Of a stretch of 64,000 nucleotides of DNA, positions 33,549-42,081 are shown in pieces (the stretch's first letter is position 1; each line of letters starts with the position of its first letter). Origin of the DNA: Bacteroidota bacterium (GTDB lineage Bacteria > Bacteroidota > Ignavibacteria > Palsa-1295); the NCBI GenBank assembly GCA_021324735.1, contig JAJPIO010000009.1, forward strand, positions 186,001 to 250,000, in the 5' to 3' direction. The notes beneath the pieces were generated by a model that did no database searches, had not been told where the DNA came from, and was given only the letters and a program-made list of their open reading frames with translations. The position numbers and the translations under genes were made by a program.

Positions 33549-34574
33549 CTAATCCGATTCAGCCGATTGAAGTGCGGTAATGGCGATCATGTTAACGATA
33601 TCGCTTACCGTTGCGCCGCGTGACAGGTCGTTCATAGGTCGGTTTAGTCCCTGTAGAATGGGACCAATAGCATGCGCCATTCCCAATCGTTCGGCGATCT
33701 TATAACCAATATTACCAGCGTCAAGGTTTGGGAAAATAAGAACGTTTGCTTTTCCTGCAACAGGACTGCCGGGCGCCTTACGTTCACCCACACTTGGAAC
33801 GAACGCGGCATCGAATTGAAGTTCGCCGTCGATAGCAAGAGCTGGTTCTTTACTTTGTACGATGGAAGTTGCCTGCAGCACTTTCTCGGTTGAATTGGAA
33901 TGTGCGCTTCCTTTCGTGGAAAAGGAAAGCATAGCGACGTGCGGTTCATCGCCAGTCAGTGCTTCAAATGTTTTTGCTGTCATGATAGCAACATCGGCCA
34001 ATTGATCGGCTGTTGGGTCAATAAGAACCCCGGAATCGGAAAAGGCTAATGAGAATTCTCGTTCGCGATATCCCGGAATCTCAGGAAAGGCCATGAGAAA
34101 CATGCTCGACAGCACGGAGACGGATGGGGCCAACCCAATCCCTTTCAATGCTGCTCGAATAACATCACCCGTCGTTGAAAGCGAACCGGCCACCATGCCA
34201 TCCACTATTCCTGCTGCCACCAAAGTTGCCCCGAAGAGTAGCTCATTCGATTCTAACTCTTCTTTTGCAGCATCGAGAGAGGTAAGCTTTTCACCTCTTC
34301 TTGCGTAATAGGCTCGGGCGAGCCTATTAATTTCATGGTATTCCTTTGATGAAATAATTTCAAACTTATCTAACGATATATTCGCCTGCGATGCTTTATG
34401 CTCCATCGTCTGACGGTCGCCAATAAGAATGACTTCGGCCAGGCGAGATTCGTCCGCTTCTTTGGCGGCTTTCAGTATACGTTCGTCGGTCGTATCGGCG
34501 AGCGCAATACGAGCGTGGCCTCCTTTTAAATTAGAGGCCTTCTTTCGTATTTTTTCAAGTATTTTTGCTGCCAT
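33549..34574 (-). CDS. pta: Phosphate acetyltransferase (PTA/PTB domain)
   Basis: 341 residues, the length of the compact single-domain form. Motifs: ARIALADTTDERIL, ATLVAAGIVDGMVAGSLSTT, AFSDSGVLIDPTADQLAD, SFSTKGSAHS and KANVLIFPNLDAGNIGYKIA, all features of Pta. It interconverts acetyl-CoA and acetyl phosphate. Butyrate- or propionate-specific forms have the same fold; the FSDSGVLI and FPNLDAGNI segments favour Pta. The partner acetate kinase is not in the window. Confidence 0.9.
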   Translation of the reverse strand: MAAKILEKIRKKASNLKGGHARIALADTTDERILKAAKEADESRLAEVILIGDRQTMEHKASQANISLDKFEIISSKEYHEINRLARAYYARRGEKLTSLDAAKEELESNELLFGATLVAAGIVDGMVAGSLSTTGDVIRAALKGIGLAPSVSVLSSMFLMAFPEIPGYREREFSLAFSDSGVLIDPTADQLADVAIMTAKTFEALTGDEPHVAMLSFSTKGSAHSNSTEKVLQATSIVQSKEPALAIDGELQFDAAFVPSVGERKAPGSPVAGKANVLIFPNLDAGNIGYKIAERLGMAHAIGPILQGLNRPMNDLSRGATVSDIVNMIAITALQSAESD

Positions 34575-36697
34575 TAACGGAAGGGAATGAACGTATCGAT
34601 CTTATCTCCGACTTTACGCTTTAAAACCTCGTCCATTCCATTAACAACTTCAGCCCAAACGGTATACTTGGCATCGAGATGGGGAGTGGGTGATTCCGTA
34701 ATGAACCACTGTGAGCCCTCGGTATCTTTTCCATCCCGGGCCATACCGACCACTCCCTCATGGCTATATTCAAGAGGTGTCAACTCACTACGAATCGTAT
34801 AACCTGGTCCTCCCCAGCCCGTACCGGTTGGGTCGCCGGATTGAATTACAAAATTTGGCACGACTCGATGAATGGTTTGTCCAGCAAAGTATTGCTCACG
34901 GGCCAGCTTTACCATGTTAAGCACCGTAAGAGGGGCCTCGTCTGTAAGTAAGCGGAGTTGAATAGAAGCTTGCTCGAGGTTGATAATGAGTTTCGGTGGA
35001 AGCGATTCCAAAGTGTTCCAATCAATGTGGCTCCGGCGTGGTATGCGCGCAGGGAGTACTGCCGTTGGTCCCTGAAGTTTATGGGTCATTTCGGTGATCG
35101 TATCAAGTACTTCGAGGTCTCCCCATGTATTTGCTGAATCATACGCAATTCGAAGAATCGGAATAAGGGTTTTGGCAGTATCGCCCAGCCACGACTCCGC
35201 GACAAGCGAAGCTAACAGTTGATCTCGTGTAGGCTGTTGGGAGAACGTCCGAATATATTTAGGTAAAAATTGTCTTGCATCAGCTCGCGTAGCGCTATCA
35301 TGTATAATGGTCGAATCCATCAAGTGACTTAATGCCGTCGTCACAACGGCCGGATCCTGATCGGCATCGCTGACATGTATTAATAAATATCGATAAACAT
35401 CAGCAGAGTGGGCGGTTTCGAGTTGGTTACGGAAAGCAGGATCTTTCTTTGCGCGTTGCCACATGCTGTCCAGGGCTTCCAGCCGCGCTAATTGTTCCAT
35501 TGGCGCTACAGCCGGCATGCTAACCAAAAGCGCTGTGAAATACCCCGTATCATTTAAGACACTTGCCGCACGCACTGCATAATTACGTATTACAGGTATG
35601 CCGTACTGCGCATAATTCTGAATTCCGAATAGAAGGGTCGGCGTACCAATGTGGGCCGCATTAACCATTGCACGCGCACTCACCATCGGGTCAACTTCCT
35701 CATTGCGTCCGTCCGTGCCGTTAAAGCCATCGAGCCAAGAGCGGAGGTTATTGGAATCAGCAGAAGTTAGTGTACCACTGGTAATAAAGTGTTCGAGAAC
35801 ATCCTGTGCGGAAAGGCCCAGGTGGATGCCTATCGGATCGTTTCTGGTCCCACTCGTAGTGGCAAGCTCTAAGGTCTCTAACGTTGCTGAATCGAGCTTC
35901 GTACTGTGCGAAAGGGCATTGAGAATATTGATCCGTACTCTCCACTCTTCTTCGCCCCGATAAGCTCGGTTAAGCGCAGCTTCTGCATCGGAATTATGCA
36001 ACTTGCCAAGGGCCGAAGCGCCAAACATTCTTACATAAGCGGAGCCCTGATCCAGTAATAGATCTTTTAGCTTGGGAAAGCGGCCGGCGAGATCGCTCGA
36101 ATCGTCTCCTCGTGCGAACGCATAGGCTGCTCGCCATCGGACATTGGCATCGGGATCATTTGCCAAATTCTCAAGGTCATCCCACATTTTAGCGGTGGTT
36201 TGCTTGTGGAGGGCGAGTTCCACATAGGTTTTAGCCGCCGTGAGATGATCGATCTTCTTTTGATCGGTCAAATAGCCCACTAACTTTGTGAGGGAAGCCC
36301 CGTAACCGGGTGTGGCACATCGAGCGAGTGCTTTCAGACGTTCGGTGGTAGGATGATTACCAGTTGCTTGCAGGAGCCCGGAAACAACACGTTCATTGGG
36401 CCCTAAAAGCCCCAATGCGAAGGCCTCGGCATCGGCAACCGTATCTCGGTGCTCGTTCTGGAATTGCTCGAGCAAGATTGTTCGGATAGTTGTATCGCCA
36501 ATATTACCAATGCCGATAGCCGCTCGCCGTGCAAGGCGAACGTTAGAAGATGTAAGATAAGGGATAAGGCTATCGGCATCACGACGTTCGTCAGTGATCG
36601 TAATGACCCGGCGTTCGTCTGCCGAAAAACGAAGTTGCGCGTGTGCGAGCTGACCACTCGCAAGGATGATTATGAGCGAAGAGAGTAAATACTTCAT
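34574..36697 (-). CDS. Exported HEAT-repeat protein fused to a cyclophilin-type peptidyl-prolyl isomerase
   Basis: 707 residues. A signal peptide (MKYLLSSLIIILASGQLAHA) is followed by ~540 residues of HEAT-like helical repeats (for example RRAAIGIGNIGDTTI, VRWRAAYAFARGD, VRMFGASALGKL), and a cyclophilin domain from about 563: IHRVVPNFVIQSGDPTGTGW, then GVVGMARDGKDTEGSQWFI and LDAKYTVWAEVV. The FVIQSGDP and SQWFI residues are those of the active site. The catalytic domain should act on proteins in the periplasm, with the repeats as a binding platform. Stop and next start share 1 nt with pta. Confidence 0.88.
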   Translation of the reverse strand: MKYLLSSLIIILASGQLAHAQLRFSADERRVITITDERRDADSLIPYLTSSNVRLARRAAIGIGNIGDTTIRTILLEQFQNEHRDTVADAEAFALGLLGPNERVVSGLLQATGNHPTTERLKALARCATPGYGASLTKLVGYLTDQKKIDHLTAAKTYVELALHKQTTAKMWDDLENLANDPDANVRWRAAYAFARGDDSSDLAGRFPKLKDLLLDQGSAYVRMFGASALGKLHNSDAEAALNRAYRGEEEWRVRINILNALSHSTKLDSATLETLELATTSGTRNDPIGIHLGLSAQDVLEHFITSGTLTSADSNNLRSWLDGFNGTDGRNEEVDPMVSARAMVNAAHIGTPTLLFGIQNYAQYGIPVIRNYAVRAASVLNDTGYFTALLVSMPAVAPMEQLARLEALDSMWQRAKKDPAFRNQLETAHSADVYRYLLIHVSDADQDPAVVTTALSHLMDSTIIHDSATRADARQFLPKYIRTFSQQPTRDQLLASLVAESWLGDTAKTLIPILRIAYDSANTWGDLEVLDTITEMTHKLQGPTAVLPARIPRRSHIDWNTLESLPPKLIINLEQASIQLRLLTDEAPLTVLNMVKLAREQYFAGQTIHRVVPNFVIQSGDPTGTGWGGPGYTIRSELTPLEYSHEGVVGMARDGKDTEGSQWFITESPTPHLDAKYTVWAEVVNGMDEVLKRKVGDKIDTFIPFR

Positions 36698-36977
36698 AGT
36701 TAAAAATTATGGACGATTAATTAAGCATTCTGAAGTCTCAATAGTTTTGATTCAAAGATGCTCATGATTTCAAAACAGAATTCGAGCGAACCGGTCAGAG
36801 ATATTCGCACAAATGGATTGGAGCAGAATGTACTTGTAAACACATTAAGCTTTTTATCCACATTACGAATCAAACGCTTGACTTCCATCTATCAATTCTG
36901 TTTTTTATATTGATGTTTTGAGTAAACATCTTAGCTCCGTAGTGTGGAATGCTTGCGGGGTTCTCGCTCAGAAAAAG

Positions 36978-36983
36978 AAAGGA
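36978..36983 (+). promoter_or_regulatory. Ribosome-binding site deciding the first ATP-grasp start
   Basis: AAAGGA lies 5 nt before the ATG at 36989. An earlier in-frame ATG at 36944 has no such site, so 36989 is preferred. The rest of the 36698-36988 gap is AT-rich and divergent; it should hold two promoters, but I could not define them. Confidence 0.55.
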
Positions 36984-36988
36984 CGCTT

Positions 36989-38062
36989 ATGCACGTAGGA
37001 CTCTTAGCCAATATTAAACCTCGTCAGGTAGTAGACGAGCGTACCCGTCCCACCCTTGATGATCTGTATTCGGAATGGGATTCCCCCGAAACGATCGAAG
37101 CAGTGCGTGCCGCACTGGCGTCGCATCCTGATGTTGAGGTTGAAATCATCGAAGCGCTTCCGGACCGCGCCATCGATCGGTTACTAATTAAGGATTTCGA
37201 TATCGTTTTTAATTTGGCTGAAGGATTCGTTGGTGCTGCCCGAGAGGCACAATTCCCGGCACTTCTCGAAATGCTCGGAATTCCCTATACCGGTTCTGGC
37301 CCGCTGACCCTTGCTATCGCCCTCGATAAGGGCCGAACAAAAGAAATTTTATCATACCATGGTATCCCGGTTGCTCGGTTCGTTACCGTAAATAGTCCCG
37401 TGGATTCTATTCGAGCGCTTTTGCCCGGGGCGGACTTCCCGTTTATCGTAAAGCCGGTTTCCGAAGGATCCTCGAAAGGAATTCGAAATTCTTCGTTCGT
37501 TACCAGCTTGGACGCCATGAATCGTGAGATCGAGCGAATTGCTAATGAATATCATCAGGCAGCGCTTATCGAAGAATATTTGCCGGGCCGTGAGTTTACA
37601 GTCGCAGTACTTGGAACTGGTAATAAAGCTCGGGTTCTGCCGATCGTGGAGATCAATTTTGGTGAACTTCCTCCGGAAGCGAACAATGTGTACTCCTACG
37701 AAGCCAAGTGGGTCTATGACACCGCAGATAAGCCGCTTAACATTTTTACCTGTCCGGCTGATGTTTCGGCAAAGCTTCGAGATGAAATAGAAGCGGTGGT
37801 TTTACGGACCTATGAGGTACTTGAATGCCGAGACTGGGCTCGTATCGATGTTCGATTAGATGCTCGCGGGCGTGTAAATGTTATCGAAGTAAATCCATTG
37901 CCAGGTATCTTGCCTAATCCGGAAGAGAACTCTTGCTATCCGAAGGCGGCCCGCGCCGCAGGACTCACGTATGAGTCAATGCTTCTTTCCGTTTTGAAAT
38001 CGGGATGCGAGCGTTATGGGATTCCATTTCAATTTGAACCCAAACTTAGCCCAAAGTCCTGA
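36989..38062 (+). CDS. ATP-grasp ligase, D-Ala-D-Ala ligase-like (first of a tandem pair)
   Basis: 357 residues. Ddl-like order of motifs: IPYTGSGPLTLAIALDKGRT, FPFIVKPVSEGSSKGI (ATP-grasp loop), LIEEYLPGREFTVAV, YSYEAKWV, ARIDVRLDARGRVNVIEVNP then LPGILPNPEENSCYPKAA. The last motif gives the metal-binding Glu and Asn. It has the MHVGLLANIKPR start of a Ddl-like N-domain but lacks the usual short Ddl N-terminal loop with EVSL. A second, divergent copy follows. Probably joins amino-acid-like substrates by an acyl-phosphate; a housekeeping peptidoglycan role is not assured because ddl normally stands with mur genes. Confidence 0.83.
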   Translation: MHVGLLANIKPRQVVDERTRPTLDDLYSEWDSPETIEAVRAALASHPDVEVEIIEALPDRAIDRLLIKDFDIVFNLAEGFVGAAREAQFPALLEMLGIPYTGSGPLTLAIALDKGRTKEILSYHGIPVARFVTVNSPVDSIRALLPGADFPFIVKPVSEGSSKGIRNSSFVTSLDAMNREIERIANEYHQAALIEEYLPGREFTVAVLGTGNKARVLPIVEINFGELPPEANNVYSYEAKWVYDTADKPLNIFTCPADVSAKLRDEIEAVVLRTYEVLECRDWARIDVRLDARGRVNVIEVNPLPGILPNPEENSCYPKAARAAGLTYESMLLSVLKSGCERYGIPFQFEPKLSPKS

Positions 38063-38126
38063 GTCTTAATCTTCAGTAGGATTATGACCAAAAACTAATT
38101 ACTAAGATAAACAGACTCAGTAGCCA

Positions 38127-39197
38127 TTGAAAGTTGCTGTCATATATAACGAGCCGCGTAATACCGCGTCGGAAGACCATTGGCTTCGCCGCTCCGATCC
38201 CGATTATCATCCGCCATCGAAGGATTTCATCGATGCGTCGGAGATCGGAGTCCTTCAGCAAATGCGCTCTATTGCCAGTTCGCTGACCGACCATGGTCAT
38301 CAGGTGATGGTATTCAGTGCCGATGACGACGCGGCACGGCTGTGTAATTTTTTGGCAAACGAAAAACCCGAAGTTATTTTCAACTGCTGTGAGTCTATTC
38401 TTGGGCAGTCGAAGCTCGAGATGAACGTTGCAGCGGTATACGAACTGTTCGGAATAGCATACACAGGGTCACCCCCGCTCGCTTTGGGACTCGCTCTTGA
38501 TAAGGCTCTCACGAAATCAGTTTTTGAATCGCACGGAATTCCCACTCCGCACCACTACCTCTTCGAAGGCGATCCATTTCAAAATGGTATGGCGCACAAT
38601 TTACGATTTCCATTGATTGTAAAGCCGGTGCATGAAGATGCGAGTATTGGCATCGATGCGAATGCTATCGTCCATGATAATGCTGCTCTTGCCAAACGTG
38701 TGCGCTTCATTCAAGGGGAATTTGAGCAGCCGGCATTAGTAGAAGAGTTTATTGACGGTAGAGAATTAAACGTTGCATTGCTTCAAACGTCAGAAGAAAA
38801 CTTTACGCCTCTTCCGATCTCGGAGATCACCTTCCATCGTGTGCCGGAAGGAATGCCGCATATTGTAAGCTATGAGGCAAAGTGGGTCGAAGAGTCACCG
38901 TTCTACAAGACGACGGTACCGGAGTGTCCGGCAGATCTTCCGGAGAATATTCGGCGTGAAGCTACCGCGATCGCAGTGAAAGCGGCGAATGCTGTGGGCT
39001 TGCGCGATTACGCCAGAGTCGATATGCGCCTCGATCGCAACGGCAATCTCTTCGTGCTCGAAGCGAATCCAAATCCGGATATCAGTGAGGATGCCGGCTT
39101 CATGCGAGCAGCGCAGGCAAGTGGAAGAACGTTTGCTGGCACAATAAATGAAATTCTTGATCGTGCTATCGAACGTTCGAAAAAAAGTGGACGTTAA
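38127..39197 (+). CDS. ATP-grasp ligase, D-Ala-D-Ala ligase-like (second of a tandem pair)
   Basis: 356 residues. An in-frame TAG two codons upstream (38121-38123) forces the TTG at 38127 or a later codon to be the start. Shared motifs: IAYTGSPPLALGLALDKALT, FPLIVKPVHEDASIGI, LVEEFIDGRELNVAL, VSYEAKWVEES, ARVDMRLDRNGNLFVLEANP. It differs from its neighbour in the ATP loop (HEDASIG in place of SEGSSKG) and ends in NPDISEDAGFMRAA instead of LPGILP. Clear paralogues of the same family, too diverged to be a recent duplication, which suggests different substrates. 64 nt after the first. Confidence 0.82.
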   Translation: MKVAVIYNEPRNTASEDHWLRRSDPDYHPPSKDFIDASEIGVLQQMRSIASSLTDHGHQVMVFSADDDAARLCNFLANEKPEVIFNCCESILGQSKLEMNVAAVYELFGIAYTGSPPLALGLALDKALTKSVFESHGIPTPHHYLFEGDPFQNGMAHNLRFPLIVKPVHEDASIGIDANAIVHDNAALAKRVRFIQGEFEQPALVEEFIDGRELNVALLQTSEENFTPLPISEITFHRVPEGMPHIVSYEAKWVEESPFYKTTVPECPADLPENIRREATAIAVKAANAVGLRDYARVDMRLDRNGNLFVLEANPNPDISEDAGFMRAAQASGRTFAGTINEILDRAIERSKKSGR

Positions 39198-39239
39198 GCG
39201 CGGTCTTCGTGCGGAATAATAATCGTAACATTTGATCGA

Positions 39240-39707
39240 ATGATACGTGAACTTCGTGCGGACGATCGTTCAAGCATTACACGGCTTGTGCGAGCTACGC
39301 AAAATTTCTCCGAAGCGGAGATCGCCATAGCTGAAGAGCTCATTGACATTGTGATAGAGCGGCCGGACCAGAAAGACTACTATGCCTATGTGGCATTGGC
39401 CGGTGATCGTATCGCCGGATTCCTGCTACTCGGACCCACTCCCGCGACCACCGGTACCTACGATATGTATTGGATCGCGGTCCATCCAGAGTTTCAGGGG
39501 CAAGGAGTGGCGCAGGCATTGGACGAATATGCCGTGCACTTCGTCCGCGAGAGAGGTGGATATCTCATTATAGCGGAAACCAGTAGTCAGCCGAGTTACG
39601 AACGCACGCGAGCGTTCTATATTAAGCAGCAATATCAACTGCTGGCGCAAATAGGGGACTACTACAAACCGGGAGATGATCTCATTATCTACGGTAAAAG
39701 AGTTTGA
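39240..39707 (+). CDS. GNAT family N-acetyltransferase
   Basis: 155 residues, complete single GNAT domain: an N-terminal MIRELRADD strand, GTYDMYWIAVHPEFQGQGVA (acetyl-CoA pyrophosphate loop Q/R-x-x-G-x-G/A type, QGQGVA), and a C-terminal YERTRAFYIKQQY followed by DDLIIYGK. Acts on an amine in the cytoplasm, substrate unknown. It starts 42 nt after the second ATP-grasp gene and precedes the aminomutase. In the known N-epsilon-acetyl-beta-lysine pathway an acetyltransferase (AblB, longer) accompanies lysine 2,3-aminomutase. Confidence 0.82.
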   Translation: MIRELRADDRSSITRLVRATQNFSEAEIAIAEELIDIVIERPDQKDYYAYVALAGDRIAGFLLLGPTPATTGTYDMYWIAVHPEFQGQGVAQALDEYAVHFVRERGGYLIIAETSSQPSYERTRAFYIKQQYQLLAQIGDYYKPGDDLIIYGKRV

Positions 39708-39803
39708 AAATATAAGTTTGAAGCATGAGCATGCAGAGCGAGGAATGAACACTCGAGAGACGACACTCCGGTGATGAAGGAAGTCATCTCACGATCATTC
39801 AGT

Positions 39804-39922
39804 CTCGTTACTCATAACTCATTGCTTAATTGGATTTGCTTTTTCGATTCTGATGTATTATATTGCAAAAGGATGAGCGATCATCAATGAGCAATTGTCG
39901 CGGTGAGCAATCATCGTAATGC
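39804..39922. repeat. Heptad-periodic intergenic repeat, largest copy
   Basis: The 373-nt gap 39708-40080 contains two blocks of 7-nt units: CTCGTTA, CTCATAA, CTCATTG, CTTAATT (39804-39831) and, in the opposite sense, GATGAGC, GATCATC, AATGAGC, AATTGTC (39872-39899) then GGTGAGC, AATCATC, GTAATGC (39902-39922). The rest of this gap shows nothing I can name, but must hold the promoter of the aminomutase if it has its own. Confidence 0.55.
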
Positions 39923-40080
39923 AAAATCATCATCAGAGATCGATCATCCACTGGTTGTCGAGTTAGTATCGACGACGCATCAGAACCGCGATCTATGCGG
40001 TGCGATGTAAAACGAAACACATTCACGCGGACCGTGTCTTCCGGGAGGCCGGAAGCAATGGTTCGAAGCTATCACATCTT

Positions 40081-41217
40081 ATGGAATATTGGCAAGAGCT
40101 GCTTCGCAAGTCGGTCGAATCGAAAGACGAGATCATCGAAAAATTTGGTATTAAGCCGGAAGTCGCCGAGCAGCTCAATGATTTCTTTCAAACCCGCGTC
40201 AACCCGTATTATCTCTCGCTGATCCGGCATAAGGGAGATCCCATCTGGCTACAGTGTGTACCCGATGAGATCGAACTTGCGGATATTGACGCACCGGACG
40301 ATCCTCTTAACGAGGACGCCATGTCGCCCGTACCCAGTATTACGCACCGTTATCCGGATCGCGTACTCTTTCTTGTTACCAGCCAGTGCTCGATGTACTG
40401 CCGCTTCTGTACGAGAAAGCGGAAAGTGGGCGATTCATCGAAGATCTCGATGAAGTATATCCAGCAAGGGTTGGATTATATCGCTGCCCACCCTGAAATT
40501 CGGGATGTCATTTTGTCAGGTGGCGATCCACTGACGCTTACCGATTTTATGCTCGAGAAAATCCTGAAAGGACTTCGCGAGATTCCACACGTTGAGATCA
40601 TTCGCCTTGGGACCAAGGTCCCCTGTGTGTTGCCGCAGCGAATTACGCCGCAACTTTGCGACATGATCAAAAAGTATCACCCGATCTACGTCAACACCCA
40701 CTTCAATCATCCGTGGGAGTGTACGCCGGAAGCAAAGCAGGCTTGCGAGATGCTTGCCGATGCCGGCTGTCCGGTCGGTAACCAGATGGTACTTATGAAG
40801 GGCGTCAATGACGATCCTGAGGTGGTTAAAGAGTTAATGCAAAAACTGCTCGCGATGCGGGTACGACCTTACTATATATATCAGGCCGATATTACTAAGG
40901 GGGCAAATCACTTCCGTACGCCGGTCAAAGTGGGCCTCGAGATCATGGATAAGCTTCGTGGCTGGACGAGTGGCCTGGCGATCCCATACTACGTGATCGA
41001 TGCTCCGGGTGGCGGCGGTAAAATACCGATGTTGCCCAACTATGTCGTAAGCCACGACGAGAAGACCTGGGTACTCCGCAATTATAAGTACGATATCTAC
41101 ACTTATCCGGATGTCGTAGAAGAGGAGAAGCCAAAAGCTCCTGCTCGCAAGCGCCCCGTACGCGCTCCGCGCAAGAAGAAGGTCTTCAGCGAAAAGAAAG
41201 ATCAAGGGTTACGATAA
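40081..41217 (+). CDS. kamA: Lysine 2,3-aminomutase, KamA-type radical SAM protein
   Basis: I start at the ATG at 40081 (378 residues); a GTG at 40000 in frame would add 27 non-conserved residues. Radical SAM cluster: C103, C107, C110 in CSMYCRFCTRK. The PLP lysine is in APGGGGK near the end. The Asp residues that bind the lysine epsilon-amine in the clostridial enzyme (Asp293 and Asp330) have counterparts in YQADITKG and YYVIDAPG, which favours true lysine 2,3-aminomutase (L-lysine to L-beta-lysine) over the EF-P-modifying EpmB. A basic C-terminal tail (APARKRPVRAPRKKK) is lineage specific. A terminator follows. Confidence 0.88.
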   Translation: MEYWQELLRKSVESKDEIIEKFGIKPEVAEQLNDFFQTRVNPYYLSLIRHKGDPIWLQCVPDEIELADIDAPDDPLNEDAMSPVPSITHRYPDRVLFLVTSQCSMYCRFCTRKRKVGDSSKISMKYIQQGLDYIAAHPEIRDVILSGGDPLTLTDFMLEKILKGLREIPHVEIIRLGTKVPCVLPQRITPQLCDMIKKYHPIYVNTHFNHPWECTPEAKQACEMLADAGCPVGNQMVLMKGVNDDPEVVKELMQKLLAMRVRPYYIYQADITKGANHFRTPVKVGLEIMDKLRGWTSGLAIPYYVIDAPGGGGKIPMLPNYVVSHDEKTWVLRNYKYDIYTYPDVVEEEKPKAPARKRPVRAPRKKKVFSEKKDQGLR

Positions 41218-41238
41218 TCAGCACACTGCTGAGTTTTG

Positions 41239-41266
41239 AAAGGGCACGTCCGAACGTGCCCTTTTT
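41239..41266 (+). terminator. Rho-independent terminator after kamA
   Basis: An 11-bp stem AAAGGGCACGT (41239-41249) / ACGTGCCCTTT (41254-41264) with loop CCGA, ending in a run of five T (41262-41266). It lies 21 nt after the kamA stop. Confidence 0.85.
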
Positions 41267-41348
41267 ACATTGGTCAATTTCTTTCGCTCATCCGATTGGT
41301 CAAAGGCATGTTCTTTTGTAAGATGTTTTACTTAACAGTAATTTAACG

Positions 41349-41356
41349 TACTTTTG
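41349..41356 (+). promoter_or_regulatory. Possible -7 element before the thymidylate-kinase-like pair
   Basis: TACTTTTG fits TAnnTTTG and lies 62 nt before the ATG at 41419. At the expected -33 spacing only TTT is found, so this is weak. The rest of 41270-41418 is AT-rich leader. Confidence 0.25.
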
Positions 41357-41418
41357 TGGGGTAGGGAGACGTTTTTAATTGTCGCCCTGAAGACTTACGG
41401 GGAGAATTTTTCAATAAT

Positions 41419-42081
41419 ATGGTCTATGGAGAGCATGAGTTTGCAGGCAAACTCTTCGTTGTGGAAGGCACCGATGGGAGCGGTAAATCTACACAACTGG
41501 GCCTGCTGTATCAGTGGTTAAAAGCCGAAGGATATCCAGTTTTTTTTAGTGAGTGGAATTCATCGCCACTCGTCCGTGAGATCACGAAGCGAGCGAAAAA
41601 ACGTACGTTATTTACTCCAACCACTTTTTCGCTTCTTCACGCAACCGATTTTGCCGATCGTACCGAACGCGATATTATTCCACCGCTTAAAGCGGGCGCG
41701 ATCGTGTTGGCGGATCGCTATATTTACACCGCCTTTGCCCGTGATGTGGTGCGCGGATGCGATCCGGAATGGGTGCGGAAGATATACCGGTTTGCGGTCA
41801 AACCGACCGTTCGCTTCTTCTTTCGGGCGCCGTTGGAAGTGGCGATTGAGCGAATACTGATCGGCAGGCCGGAGCTTAAATACTACGAGGCTGGAATGGA
41901 CATGGGTTTGTCCGACGATCCGGAAGAGAGTTTCAAGCTCTTTCAAGGTCGAATACTGGACGAATACGATAAAATGGTACCGGAATTCGGTCTTACTGTT
42001 ATCGATGCCAGTCGCAGCATTATTCAGCAGCAGCACCAGATGCGCAGGATCATTCTTCCACATCTTAAGGACATGAAGTAA
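41419..42081 (+). CDS. Thymidylate-kinase-like P-loop protein (first of tandem pair)
   Basis: 220 residues. Walker A is GTDGSGKST (17-25), the DRY(I) motif is LADRYIYTAFARDVV (near 98-112), and PTVRFFFRAPLEVAIERI follows. The lid between helix regions (residues GRPELKYYEAGMDM) lacks the R-rich lid of bacterial dTMP kinase; the residue pattern differs from housekeeping Tmk. A nucleoside-monophosphate kinase activity is plausible, but the substrate may not be dTMP. It shares 1 nt with the next gene (stop/start TAATG), so the two are translated together. Confidence 0.72.
   Translation: MVYGEHEFAGKLFVVEGTDGSGKSTQLGLLYQWLKAEGYPVFFSEWNSSPLVREITKRAKKRTLFTPTTFSLLHATDFADRTERDIIPPLKAGAIVLADRYIYTAFARDVVRGCDPEWVRKIYRFAVKPTVRFFFRAPLEVAIERILIGRPELKYYEAGMDMGLSDDPEESFKLFQGRILDEYDKMVPEFGLTVIDASRSIIQQQHQMRRIILPHLKDMK

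Noticed and set aside
39872-39922. CRISPR-like repetition in the gap before kamA
   Set aside because: The unit is 7 nt with no spacers of uniform length and no cas genes nearby.
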